Made by a program: the position numbers and the translations under genes. Positions 1 through 8,545 of a stretch of 38,409 nucleotides of DNA are shown here, piece after piece. The first letter of the stretch is position 1, and the number at the start of each line of letters is the position of its first letter. The stretch is taken from positions 1-38,409 of the forward strand of contig JAJYTH010000024.1 in assembly GCA_021793175.1 (NCBI GenBank), given 5' to 3'. The DNA comes from Actinomycetes bacterium (GTDB taxonomy: Bacteria > Actinomycetota > Actinomycetes > Mycobacteriales > Pseudonocardiaceae). The notes beneath the pieces are model-generated. The model made no database searches. It was not told the origin of the DNA and saw only the letters and a list, made by a program, of their open reading frames with translations.

Positions 1-837
1 CTTCAGTCCGGCGTCCCGGATGGCCTGCCAGATACCGTCCTGGTCCAGCGCGTCCTGCATGACCGAGTGGCCGATCCGGTAACGGCCGCCGACCCCGCGG
101 GCGTTACCCACCACCACGATCTGCGCCCGGTCCAACTCGACACCGGACGAGCAGGACGCGACGGAGGAGAACAGGTCCCGGTTTTTCATGACGTCCTCGT
201 CGCTGGGTATGTCGATCTCACCGAGCGCGACCGCGATGCCCAGTCCGGTGGTGCCATTGGACAGGTCCATCGAGCTGAGGGTGTCCTCCGTCCACACCGA
301 CTGCCCACGGCTCTTGGCGTCCCGAATGGTGTCGATGGTCAGCAGCGGGGTCTTCGTCTGCACGTAGTGCACGTCGGCGGGGTCGGTGATACCGGCGCGG
401 GCCATGGCCTCCTTGACCCCGGCGGCGACCTTCTCGATCATTGCGCGGCGACCGATCTCCTCGGGCAGGATCGGTTCACTCATCGCAACGCCGATGCTGA
501 GCCTGGGTTCGTCGGTCTTTTCGGCCTTGTCCTCGGGCAGAGTCGCGAAAATCGTCGCGTGTGGACTGATGACACCATCGGTACCGCCCGACCACACGAT
601 GGGGATCTGGCGCACCTCGTCCATCGTCCGGGTGCCCTTCTCGACGATGATCTCCCGGAAAGCGCGATCGGCGATGATACGGGTGTAGTCGTTGACTCCG
701 CCGTTGCCCTCGGTCTTGCCGATGATGGCGACGATGCGGTCGGCCTCCATCACCCCGTCGTCGATGAGCGTGGCGAGTTCGCTGGCGTCGGAGACGGAGT
801 GAAGCGGGACCTTGCGTACTTCGATCGCGGATGGCAT
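1..837 (-). CDS. Barbiturase / cyanuric acid hydrolase-type ring-opening amidohydrolase (C-terminus cut by window edge)
   Basis: The 279 visible residues, running from an ATG at 837 off the left edge, match the AtzD/TrzD/barbiturase family, whose members are usually about 360-370 residues. This family opens cyclic imides or amides such as barbiturate (to ureidomalonate) or cyanurate. It is built of three similar domains, each with a Lys and a Ser. Seen here are K41 in [12 protein letters not shown]83 in [12 protein letters not shown]162 in QTKTPLL and the SSG at 230-232; the third pair would lie beyond the edge. The start [17 protein letters not shown] is barbiturase-like rather than cyanurate-hydrolase-like as far as I recall. 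A clear ribosome site, AAGGAAG (844-850), fixes the start. The uracil-type permease and molybdenum hydroxylase genes nearby favour barbiturate as substrate; that choice is inference. A hairpin separates it from hyuB, so it probably has its own promoter. Confidence 0.85.
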   Translation of the reverse strand, partial: MPSAIEVRKVPLHSVSDASELATLIDDGVMEADRIVAIIGKTEGNGGVNDYTRIIADRAFREIIVEKGTRTMDEVRQIPIVWSGGTDGVISPHATIFATLPEDKAEKTDEPRLSIGVAMSEPILPEEIGRRAMIEKVAAGVKEAMARAGITDPADVHYVQTKTPLLTIDTIRDAKSRGQSVWTEDTLSSMDLSNGTTGLGIAVALGEIDIPSDEDVMKNRDLFSSVASCSSGVELDRAQIVVVGNARGVGGRYRIGHSVMQDALDQDGIWQAIRDAGLK

Positions 838-1140
838 ATTAGGCTTCCTTTGCGTATGAACGGGTCGGACCAAGCGTTTCTCGACGACCGAGACGAGGAC
901 GGATACGACGTATGCAGCGGCTCTTCTCACCAGGGAAGCGGCCGGCGATGCGGCCGCGTGCTGATTCCCGGATCGGTAGGACGAGCGGCGTCCGCATGCA
1001 GTCGACTTTAAGGCGGCGAGCCGACCCCTATCATTGGCAATTTCCTCCAACGAGCTCGCCATAGTGAGGCAGTTCCTGCCATCGACTCTTGACGCCGGCT
1101 CGCTTCGCGGAGGGAACGGTCGTTCAGCGGGTCGAACACG
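838..1140. other. Intergenic region upstream of the barbiturase-like gene
   Basis: This is about 300 bases between the hairpin after hyuB and the barbiturase-like start. It should hold that gene's promoter, but I find no convincing -35/-10 pair. The minus strand is open in the barbiturase frame from an ATG at 1062, which would add 75 residues. That stretch has no ribosome site of its own, resembles no domain I know, and is probably chance. Confidence 0.5.
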
Positions 1141-1183
1141 GCGGGGCGCGTGGGACACGGTGAATCCGTCCCACGCGCCCCGC
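1141..1183 (-). terminator. Strong hairpin after hyuB
   Basis: A perfect 16-base-pair stem (1141-1156 with 1168-1183) closes an 11-base loop. It begins 38 bases beyond the hyuB stop. No T-run follows on the minus strand, as is usual for actinobacterial intrinsic terminators. It likely ends the hyuAB transcript and separates it from the barbiturase-like gene. Confidence 0.75.
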
Positions 1184-1221
1184 GAGTCGCGTTCGTCGTG
1201 TTCAGTCACAGACCGCTGCTG

Positions 1222-3165
1222 TCACAGCCAGTCGACGTCGGCGGCGTCCGCTCCACCGCTGAGTCGTGCGTAGCCCGGACCGCGATCGAAGAACGCCGTA
1301 TCGGAGGCCTCCTCCCGGCGCCGTTTCCGCTCTGCGAGGGTGGCGGTTTCGTCGTAGCCGAGGGAGTCGTCCTCCAACGAGCCGGTGAGCACCACACCGT
1401 AATCGGCGAGCGCGCCCTCCGGGGAAACCTTGTGCCACATCACGTCACGGACCACCAGCTCCGGGTCTCGGTCCAGGGGATCGCCCCAGCCGCCGCCACC
1501 GGTGGTACGAATCCGGATCACCTCGCCCGCGCGTACCGGCTCGGCGTCGGCCAGCGCACCGACCTGCCGTTCGTTGGGGCCACCCGGGTCGATGGTCACT
1601 TCGAACGGACGACCGGCCTTACCACCCTTGACACCCCAACAGGACAGGATCGACCGGTCCGCGATCGACATGAAGTGCGCGTCGCGGAGCATCCGGATGT
1701 GTTTTTCGTACCCCAGACCACCACGGAACTGTCCTGGGCCGCCCGAGTCCACCGTCAACGACAACTTTTCGACCAGGAACGGGAAACGGGACTCGGTGAA
1801 CTCCGTGGGCAGGTTGCGGGAATCGGGCACGACGTGGATGGTGTCCTCCCCGTCGGCGTAGTAACGGCCTCCCGAACCGCCACCGAGGACCTCGCGCATC
1901 AGGTACGGACGGCCGTCGTGATCCGTGCCGTACACACCGGTGTAGCGGATCGTCTCCTGGTCCGCGGGCATGTTGCCGTCGACCGCCTTCGCGATCACCC
2001 CGGCCAACACGCCCAACAGTCGCAGAATGACGAACGTCCTGGCGTTGGTCGGTGCCGGGAAGACCGGGGTCAGCAGCGTTCCCGGCTCGGGGAACCGCAT
2101 CTCGATCAGCGGGACAACGCCCTCGTTGACGTCCAGTTCCGCCATCCGCTCCGGGGTGTCCGCGAGGTTTCTCAGGATCGGAGCCAACCACTTCTTGAGG
2201 AAGACCCCGTCGGAGTAGTCACCACAGTGGTTGATCGGCCCCTTCGCCTGCGGTGAGGTCCCGCTGAAGTCGAAGATCAGCCGTTCTCCCTCGGGGTCGT
2301 CCGGCGTCGTCCGGGTGAGCGTGATCCGCTGCCGGTGCAGTTTCGGCTCGTCGACCCCGTCGTGCTCGGCGTAGTCCTCCCAGACCCAGGTACCTACCGG
2401 GATCTTGGACAGGATCTCCCTGCGATAGGTCTGTGTCGTGCGCGAGATGATCGCGTCGAAACACGCCTCGATGGTGTCGCGGCCGTAGCGGTCGAACAAT
2501 TCCCCGAGTCGCTGCGCGCCCATCAGGCACGCCGCGCACTCCGCGTCCAGGTCCGCCGCCAGCGACTCGGGCATCCGCGAGTTGCGGGTCATGATCCGCA
2601 ACGCCGAACGGTTGGGCTTGCCCTCGTCCCAGAGTCGGATGGGCGGCACCATCAGGCCTTCCTCGTAGACGCTGGTCGCGTTGCTGGGCATCGAGCCGGG
2701 CACGGCACCGCCGATGTCGTCGTGGTGCCCGAACGCCTGCACGAACGCGACCACTTCCGGGCCGTTGCCGGAGTCGTGGAAGACGGGCACGGTCACACAC
2801 AGGTCGGGCAGGTGACCGATCCCGCCCTCGGACTCGTAGACGTCGTTGTGGAAGAAGACGTCGCCCGGACGCATCTCTTCGATCGGGAAGTCCCGCACCA
2901 CCGGGTGCACCAGCGCGCTGTAGGAACGGCCGGTCAACTTCCGCAACAACCGGTCGTGGATACCGGCGCGGAAGTCGTGGGCATCGCGGATCATCGGGCT
3001 GCGCGAGGTTCGGGCGATGGCGGTCTCGACCTCCATCTCGACCGAGGCGAGGCTGCCCTGAACGATCTCCACCAACACCGGGTCGGCGCCGGCGCCGGCG
3101 TCCTCCGTGAGCGACCCGAACGGAAACTGGGTCGGTACCCGACGACCTTGGGCGGTCATGTTCAT
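1222..3165 (-). CDS. hyuB: HyuB-type subunit of ATP-dependent hydantoinase/oxoprolinase
   Basis: A protein of 647 residues from the ATG at 3165 belongs to the hydantoinase B/oxoprolinase family, which with HyuA forms an ATP-dependent cyclic amide hydrolase (N-methylhydantoinase, 5-oxoprolinase, caprolactamase) or a related carboxylase. Family landmarks are GDVFFHNDVY (101-110), FGHHDDIGG (145-153, metal-binding type histidines) and the glycine-rich GGGSGG and TTGGGGWGDP segments towards the C-terminus. Length is normal. The ATG overlaps the hyuA stop as ATGA and is preceded by GGGAGGGACAGGA, so the two subunits are translationally coupled. A second ATG six bases on (3159) is an alternative. 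The open frame continues upstream to 4284, but that part only shadows hyuA. Substrate is unknown; the neighbourhood suggests a pyrimidine-derived or hydantoin-like ring. Confidence 0.9.
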   Translation of the reverse strand: MNMTAQGRRVPTQFPFGSLTEDAGAGADPVLVEIVQGSLASVEMEVETAIARTSRSPMIRDAHDFRAGIHDRLLRKLTGRSYSALVHPVVRDFPIEEMRPGDVFFHNDVYESEGGIGHLPDLCVTVPVFHDSGNGPEVVAFVQAFGHHDDIGGAVPGSMPSNATSVYEEGLMVPPIRLWDEGKPNRSALRIMTRNSRMPESLAADLDAECAACLMGAQRLGELFDRYGRDTIEACFDAIISRTTQTYRREILSKIPVGTWVWEDYAEHDGVDEPKLHRQRITLTRTTPDDPEGERLIFDFSGTSPQAKGPINHCGDYSDGVFLKKWLAPILRNLADTPERMAELDVNEGVVPLIEMRFPEPGTLLTPVFPAPTNARTFVILRLLGVLAGVIAKAVDGNMPADQETIRYTGVYGTDHDGRPYLMREVLGGGSGGRYYADGEDTIHVVPDSRNLPTEFTESRFPFLVEKLSLTVDSGGPGQFRGGLGYEKHIRMLRDAHFMSIADRSILSCWGVKGGKAGRPFEVTIDPGGPNERQVGALADAEPVRAGEVIRIRTTGGGGWGDPLDRDPELVVRDVMWHKVSPEGALADYGVVLTGSLEDDSLGYDETATLAERKRRREEASDTAFFDRGPGYARLSGGADAADVDWL

Positions 3166-5285
3166 TCCTGTCCCTCCCGGGTCACGATGATGTTGAGATG
3201 GGCGTCGATACGGGCGGTGAAACCGGGGTGCAGCGGCACCGTGGCGCCGAATTCCTCCACGATCGCCGGACCGCTGAGAACCTGCCCGGGACGAAGGTCG
3301 GGACGCCAGTAGATCGGTGTGTCCACATAGCCCTGTTCTGCCTCGAAGCACACCGGGCGATGGGAAGCGGGCTCCGCGACACCGGCGTCCGACGGGATGT
3401 CGTGGGCGGCCACCTCCGGACGGCGGATCTCGCCGATACCCGAGACTCGGAGGTTGACCCACTCGACCTGTTGGCTGTCGTCGCCCTCGAAGTCGTAGCC
3501 GTACAGTGCCCGGTGCTCGGCGTGGAAGCGGCGAGCCACCTCGTCGATGAGTTCCTGCGTGATCGGCCCGTCCGGTACGGGAACCCGCACTTCGAAGGCC
3601 TGCCCGAAGTAGCGGATGTCGGCGGCACGGACGAATCGGTGTTCCTCGTCCGCGAAGCCCTCCTTCGCCAGCGCGATACGGGCTTGGTCGGTGAGTTCGT
3701 CGTACACCTTCGCGAGGGCATCGGAGGTGAGCGCCTCGTGCAGGCAGACGTTGGTGCGGACGTAATCGTTCTTCACGTCCACGGTGAGCAACCCGAACGC
3801 CGAGAGGTTGCCCGGATTGGGTGGTACGAGGACGGTGCGTAGGCCGAGGACGTCCATCAGGCGGCACAGCAGCAACGAACCCGAACCGCCGAACGTGGTC
3901 AGCGTGAAGTCTCGCACGTCCAGGCCCCGCTGGACCGTGATCTGCCGCAGGGCGTTGGCCTGGTTCCACGCGGAGATCTCCAGAATGCCGGTGGCGCATT
4001 TCTCCATCGAAAGGTCCAGCTTGTCCGCCAACGACCGGATTCCTTGCCGCGCGGCCTCGACGTCGAGGGGGATCTCCCCACCGAGCAGGTGTGGTGGGAT
4101 GCGGCCGAGGACCACGTGGGCATCGGTGATCGTGACCTCGGTTCCGCCCTTGCCGTAGCACAGGGGCCCGGGGTCCGCTCCCATCGACTGCGGACCCACC
4201 TTGAGGTTGCCCTCCGGCGACAACCAGGCGACCGAACCGCCACCGGCGCCGACGGTCACCACATCGATCATCGGGATCTTGCACGGGTACACACCCACCG
4301 TGCCCTCGGTGGTCAGGGTGGGCTCACCGTCGACGACCACCGAGACGTCCGTCGACGTGCCTCCACCGTCACACGTGAGCACCTTGTCGAAACCCGCGGT
4401 CTTCGCGATCAGCGCGGCACCGAGCGCACCCGCCGCCGGGCCGGAGAGCACGGTGGTGATCGGCTGATGCACCACCTCGTCGGCGCTGAGCACGCCGCCG
4501 TTCGACTTCATCACGTACAGGGGCACGCTGTTGCCTTCGTCGGATCCGACGAAGGCGTCCAACCTCGATTTGATGCTGTTGATGTACCGGGACAGTCGTG
4601 GTTTCACCGCCGCGTCGACCAGGGTGGTCATGGAACGTTCGTACTCGCGGTACTCACGCAGCACCTCGGAGGAGATGGAGACCACCGCGTCGGGGTGTTC
4701 CTCCGCGATGATGTCGCGCATGCGCTCCTCGTGCGCGGGGTGGGCGTAGGCGTGCAGGAAGCAGACCCCGATGGCTTCGATGCCCTTCGCCTTGAACCAA
4801 CGGGCGACCTCGCGGGCCTGCTCCTCGTCGAAGGGCTTGATCTCCGCGCCGGTGTGGTCCAGCCTTCCTCGTACGGAACGAACCAGGTCCCGAGGGACGA
4901 TCCGGTCGGGTTTCACCCAGAAATAGGAGTTTCCGTACCCGTCGGGAACGCTTTGCCGGGCGATTTCGAGGACCGCCTCGTACCCCTCGTTGGTGATGAA
5001 ACCGAGGTTGCCGACTTTTCCTTCCAGCAACTGGTTCGTGGCCACCGTGGTGCCGTGGCTGACCGCGCTGATCGCGTCGCCTCCGGTTGCCTGGCCCGTA
5101 TCCTCGCGCTCACGCAGCACGGCGAGGACTTTCTCGATGGCGGCCATGAAACCGTCAGCCGGGTTGTCTGGAGTGGACGGTGCCTTGGTGGTGACCAGTT
5201 CGCCTGTCTGTTCGTCGAAGGCGACGACATCGGTGAAGGTTCCTCCGGTGTCCATCCCGATGCGGATGCGCCGTTGCTCGCTCAT
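3162..5285 (-). CDS. hyuA: HyuA-type ATP-binding subunit of hydantoinase/oxoprolinase
   Basis: The 707 residues match the hydantoinase A family of the actin/ASKHA ATPase fold. The N-terminal RIGMDTGGTFTDVV (8-21) is the family signature, followed by SHGTTVATNQLLE, the GPAAGALGA segment and a second phosphate loop DGGGTSTDVSVV. With HyuB it would spend ATP to open a cyclic amide in the cytoplasm. Length is normal. The chosen ATG places the signature at the usual distance from the N-terminus, though I see no strong ribosome site. A 6-base inverted repeat, TGGCAG-GAT-CTGCCA (5322-5336), lies about 37 bases upstream and could be an operator. The gene is preceded by a 216-base gap holding a strong hairpin, so it probably starts a new transcript. 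Confidence 0.92.
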   Translation of the reverse strand: MSEQRRIRIGMDTGGTFTDVVAFDEQTGELVTTKAPSTPDNPADGFMAAIEKVLAVLREREDTGQATGGDAISAVSHGTTVATNQLLEGKVGNLGFITNEGYEAVLEIARQSVPDGYGNSYFWVKPDRIVPRDLVRSVRGRLDHTGAEIKPFDEEQAREVARWFKAKGIEAIGVCFLHAYAHPAHEERMRDIIAEEHPDAVVSISSEVLREYREYERSMTTLVDAAVKPRLSRYINSIKSRLDAFVGSDEGNSVPLYVMKSNGGVLSADEVVHQPITTVLSGPAAGALGAALIAKTAGFDKVLTCDGGGTSTDVSVVVDGEPTLTTEGTVGVYPCKIPMIDVVTVGAGGGSVAWLSPEGNLKVGPQSMGADPGPLCYGKGGTEVTITDAHVVLGRIPPHLLGGEIPLDVEAARQGIRSLADKLDLSMEKCATGILEISAWNQANALRQITVQRGLDVRDFTLTTFGGSGSLLLCRLMDVLGLRTVLVPPNPGNLSAFGLLTVDVKNDYVRTNVCLHEALTSDALAKVYDELTDQARIALAKEGFADEEHRFVRAADIRYFGQAFEVRVPVPDGPITQELIDEVARRFHAEHRALYGYDFEGDDSQQVEWVNLRVSGIGEIRRPEVAAHDIPSDAGVAEPASHRPVCFEAEQGYVDTPIYWRPDLRPGQVLSGPAIVEEFGATVPLHPGFTARIDAHLNIIVTREGQE

Positions 5286-5321
5286 GCAGCCGATTCAAGC
5301 GGGTACGGCAGCACCCGACCA

Positions 5322-5336
5322 TGGCAGGATCTGCCA
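5322..5336. promoter_or_regulatory. Short inverted repeat upstream of hyuA, possible operator
   Basis: TGGCAG-GAT-CTGCCA is a 6-base perfect inverted repeat with a 3-base centre, 37 bases upstream of the hyuA start. Position suits a regulator site, but it is short and no partner is identified. Confidence 0.3.
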
Positions 5337-5428
5337 ACGAGCAACCGTGTCGCCGTCACTGTGTGCCAAGCGGGTTGACTTCTTCTCGACACATTCGGGA
5401 GACACCCGGCCTGCTCGTGGCCCCGTAA

Positions 5429-5473
5429 CGGTGACAGGCGTTTCCGGAAGGCTTCCGGAGACGCCTGTCACCG
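5429..5473 (-). terminator. Long near-perfect palindrome after coxG
   Basis: The outer 13 base pairs (5429-5441 with 5461-5473) are perfect. The inner TTCCGGAA/TTCCGG part extends the stem to about 20 pairs with only a G-T wobble at 5442/5460 and a tiny loop. It starts 28 bases beyond the coxG stop and lacks a T-run. Best read as an intrinsic terminator or processing hairpin between the hydroxylase operon and hyuAB. Confidence 0.75.
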
Positions 5474-5501
5474 CTCGATTCGTTGCTGTGCCGTGTTTCC
5501 T

Positions 5502-6161
5502 TCAGCGCCGGCCTCGGGCGGTGAGGGAACCCACGATCACCCCGATGAGTGTCAGACCGGCACCGACGAACAGCCCGGTCACGAAGTTCTCCGGCGGTTT
5601 GGCCACGGCCGTCGGAGCCGGAGCGGTGAACACGCCCGTGGACTGTGCCGCCGGGGCCTCGGGTTCGCTCCGGTCCGTGTCGGCCCCGGTCACCGCTGCC
5701 GTCGTCGCCGCGGTCGTGTCCGCGCCGGTCAGCACGTCGTTCACGGAGCTGAAGAACTCACCGGCCAACCTTTTACTCACCGACGACAACATCCGCTGGC
5801 CGACCCCACCGATCATCCCACCGACCACGGCGTCGGCGTCGTAGGACAACGAGGTCGTGCCGTCCTGGTTGTCGCGGAAGCTCACCTTGACCTCCGCACT
5901 GACCGTTCCCGGGGCGCCGGACCCTTCGGCCGACAACACCAGGAAGCGATGCGGCTGCAGATCGCTCAAGGTGCACTTGCCCGTGTACGTGCCCTTGATC
6001 GAGGCGACACCGGCGGTGACGGTCATGGCGTAGGCGTTCTCGCCGGTGGTCTCCAGTCGCTCGCAGCCGGGAATGGTGCGGACCAAGACCGCCGGGTCCA
6101 GTAACGCGTCCCAGACCTTGTCGACCGGAGCTTGCAGGGTGGCCTGTCCGGCGATTTTCAT
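5502..6161 (-). CDS. CoxG-like SRPBCC-domain protein with C-terminal membrane anchor
   Basis: A 219-residue protein begins with MKIAGQATLQAPVDKVWDALLDPAVL, the start of the CoxG (SRPBCC, START-like lipid-pocket) family found beside carbon monoxide dehydrogenase and related molybdenum hydroxylases. Residues 1 to about 145 form the SRPBCC domain. A low-complexity Ala/Thr/Pro linker follows, then a hydrophobic segment (GLFVGAGLTLIGVIVGSL) ending in arginines, a tail anchor. Its ATG overlaps the stop of the large subunit gene and has AGGAGAAAGGA upstream; the longer open frame back to 6281 is not needed. CoxG has been linked to membrane attachment of the dehydrogenase and, in recent work I recall, to carrying quinone to it. 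A similar electron-delivery role here is inference. Confidence 0.88.
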   Translation of the reverse strand: MKIAGQATLQAPVDKVWDALLDPAVLVRTIPGCERLETTGENAYAMTVTAGVASIKGTYTGKCTLSDLQPHRFLVLSAEGSGAPGTVSAEVKVSFRDNQDGTTSLSYDADAVVGGMIGGVGQRMLSSVSKRLAGEFFSSVNDVLTGADTTAATTAAVTGADTDRSEPEAPAAQSTGVFTAPAPTAVAKPPENFVTGLFVGAGLTLIGVIVGSLTARGRR

Positions 6162-8545
6162 GTCGTCGATCCTTTCTCCTGGCGAAGCCGAAGTTCGTAG
6201 AGTTCGGAGGGGGAAATCGGCATCGACGTGATCGGAAAGCCCTCGGCGTCCTCGATCGCGGAGGCGAACACCGCCGAACACGGGATCACTCCGGCCTCAC
6301 CGGCACCCTTGATGCCGAGTGGATTCAGCGGTGAGGGCGTCTCCAGGTGGTCGATGTCGATCGAGTCGGGTACCTCGCTGACGTAAGGCATGAGGAAGTC
6401 CATGAAGGACGCGTTCAGTAGCTGCCCCGAGTCGTCGTAGACCATCCGTTCGTACAGGGCACCGCCGACGCCTTGTGCGACACCGCCGTGGATCTGGCCT
6501 TCCACGATCAACGGGTTGATCAGTGTGCCGCAGTCGTGCACCACCGCGTACTTGAGAATGCGGATCTCGGCCGTTTCCGGATCGATCTCGACGATGGCGG
6601 CGTGCATCCCGTTGGCGAAGGTCGATCGTTCCGGCGAGTAGAAGTCCTGCCCTTCCAGCCCCGGCTCTTCGCCCTCGGCGACCGGGGGTTTGTTCGAATC
6701 GCCGACCGAGAACTGGGTGGCGGCTTGGGAAGCCTCGTCGAAGGCGTACCGCAGGGGATTCGACAACACCGCCACCGTGCCCAGGCTCATCTGCTGGTTC
6801 GGCGCACCCTTCACCCGCACTGTGCCGTCCTGGATCTCGAGGTCGTCCACCGAGGCCTCCAATGCCTCAGCGGCGATGCGCAGCGCCTTCTCCCTCACCT
6901 TGCGAGCGGACAAGGCCACCGCCGACCCGCTCATCACTGCGGCCCGGGAGGCGAACGTGCCCACGGAGTACTGCATGCGGCGCGTGTCCCCGCTGACGAC
7001 CTCGACATCGTCGAACGGCACACCGAGCTCGTCGGCGACGATCTGGGCGAACGCGGTCTCGTGCCCCTGCCCCTGGGAAGTCAGCCCGATGGCGACTTTG
7101 ACCTTGCCACTGGTCTCGATGTTGATGTGGGCGCCCTCGTAGGGGCCGACACCCGTGCCTTCGACGTAGCAGGCCAGACCGATCCCGACCCGTCGCCCCT
7201 GGGCACGCATCTCGTCACGCAACGCCTCGAACTCGTCCCAGCCCACGAGCTTCTTCAGTTTCTCCAGCGACGCCGGGAAGTCACCGGAGTCGTACACCAA
7301 GGACCTGCCGTCCTGGAAGATCAACCCGTGGTCGAAGGGGAACTCGTCGGGTTGGATGAAGTTCACCGACCGCACCTCGGTCCGATCCTTGCCCAGGTGT
7401 GCCGCGATCGCGTCCATCGTCCGTTCCATCACGTACACGCCCTGGGGTCGGCCTGCACCACGATACGGCGTCACCACGACCGTGTTGGTGTAGAGACTGT
7501 CGAAGACGACCTTGTAGTTGCCCGGCTTGTACGGACCGAGCAGCTGAGTCGACGTGATGATCGGAACGATGAGGCCGTACGGAACATAGGCACCGTTGTC
7601 GTGCCAGAAGCGGACGGACAGCCCGAGCAGACGACCGTCGTCGTCGAAGCCGACTTTCACGTGGTGTTTCTGGGCGCGTTCGTGTGCCGAGGAGATGAAA
7701 TGTTCTCGACGGTCCTCGGTGAACTTCACCGGACGTCCCAGGTTCATCGCGGCCATCGGCACCAGGAGTTCCTCCGGCCACGGGTGTAGGATCTTCACCC
7801 CGAAGCCGCCCCCGACATCCGGGGTGATCACGTCGACCTGAACCAGGTCCAACCCGAGTTTGGCGGCGACGGCGGCACGCACGCCCGTCGAGGTCTGGGT
7901 CGACGTCCACACCTGCAACCTGCGTGCGTCGGTGTCCCAGCGGGCCACGGTGCCGCGGCCCTCCATCGGCATCGAGGCGCTGCGTTCGATCTCCAGGTCC
8001 AGCGTGAGCTGGTGAGGCGCCGACGAGATGGCCGCCTCCGCGTCGCCCACCGACTGTTCCATGCGGGCGGCCACGTTGCCCGGTACGTCGTCGTGTACCA
8101 GGTTCTCGGCGGCCCGGGCCGCGTCCACGCCGATCACCGCGGGCAGCACCTCGTACTCGACCCTGATGCGCGAGACGGCGTCTTCCGCGATGTAACGGTT
8201 CTCGGCCACCACCATCGCGATCGCCTCGCCGACGTAGTTCACCTCGTCCCGCGCCAGGGCGTACTGGTTACGGCCGTGAGTCAGTGCCGGGTGTGGGATC
8301 AGTACCGGCAGGGGTTCGGCCATCGCCCCGGTGAGGTCGTCGTAGGTGTACACCGCGACGACACCCTCGATGTCGAGAACCGGCTCCACATCGATGTCCA
8401 CGATGCGCGCGTGTGCGTGAGGGCTTCGCAGCACGGCGACTTCGAGCGCGTCCGGCATCACGTCGTCGACGTACTGCCCTCTGCCGCGCACCAAACGTTC
8501 GTCCTCGACACGGCGGACTTTCTCACCCATCAACTTGGTCGTCAC
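6158..8545 (-). CDS. Molybdopterin-binding large subunit, xanthine dehydrogenase/CoxL family (form II-like)
   Basis: The 795 residues match the large subunit of molybdenum hydroxylases, which add oxygen from water to a carbon atom of an aldehyde or N-heterocycle. Visible motifs are VGGGFGVK (244-251), the active-site loop PYRGAGR (360-366) and GAGEAG near the C-terminus with the expected catalytic base Glu750. The loop has the form II pattern (AYRGAGR-like), not the AYxCSFR loop with catalytic Cys of true CO dehydrogenase, so CO is unlikely as substrate. The ATG overlaps the small-subunit stop. Together with the FAD and iron-sulfur genes just upstream it makes a heterotrimeric L-M-S enzyme. 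Beside a uracil-type permease and a barbiturase-like gene, a uracil or thymine dehydrogenase activity is the most attractive inference. No XdhC/CoxDEF maturation genes are in view. Confidence 0.9.
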   Translation of the reverse strand: MTTKLMGEKVRRVEDERLVRGRGQYVDDVMPDALEVAVLRSPHAHARIVDIDVEPVLDIEGVVAVYTYDDLTGAMAEPLPVLIPHPALTHGRNQYALARDEVNYVGEAIAMVVAENRYIAEDAVSRIRVEYEVLPAVIGVDAARAAENLVHDDVPGNVAARMEQSVGDAEAAISSAPHQLTLDLEIERSASMPMEGRGTVARWDTDARRLQVWTSTQTSTGVRAAVAAKLGLDLVQVDVITPDVGGGFGVKILHPWPEELLVPMAAMNLGRPVKFTEDRREHFISSAHERAQKHHVKVGFDDDGRLLGLSVRFWHDNGAYVPYGLIVPIITSTQLLGPYKPGNYKVVFDSLYTNTVVVTPYRGAGRPQGVYVMERTMDAIAAHLGKDRTEVRSVNFIQPDEFPFDHGLIFQDGRSLVYDSGDFPASLEKLKKLVGWDEFEALRDEMRAQGRRVGIGLACYVEGTGVGPYEGAHINIETSGKVKVAIGLTSQGQGHETAFAQIVADELGVPFDDVEVVSGDTRRMQYSVGTFASRAAVMSGSAVALSARKVREKALRIAAEALEASVDDLEIQDGTVRVKGAPNQQMSLGTVAVLSNPLRYAFDEASQAATQFSVGDSNKPPVAEGEEPGLEGQDFYSPERSTFANGMHAAIVEIDPETAEIRILKYAVVHDCGTLINPLIVEGQIHGGVAQGVGGALYERMVYDDSGQLLNASFMDFLMPYVSEVPDSIDIDHLETPSPLNPLGIKGAGEAGVIPCSAVFASAIEDAEGFPITSMPISPSELYELRLRQEKGSTT

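Noticed and set aside
67-1011. 314-codon plus-strand open frame at the left edge
   Set aside because: It is antisense to the barbiturase-like gene; the translation is Asp/His/Gly-rich with no domain.
3166-4284. Long N-terminal extension of hyuB
   Set aside because: This part only shadows hyuA in another frame; the family N-terminus and a good ribosome site fix the start at 3165.
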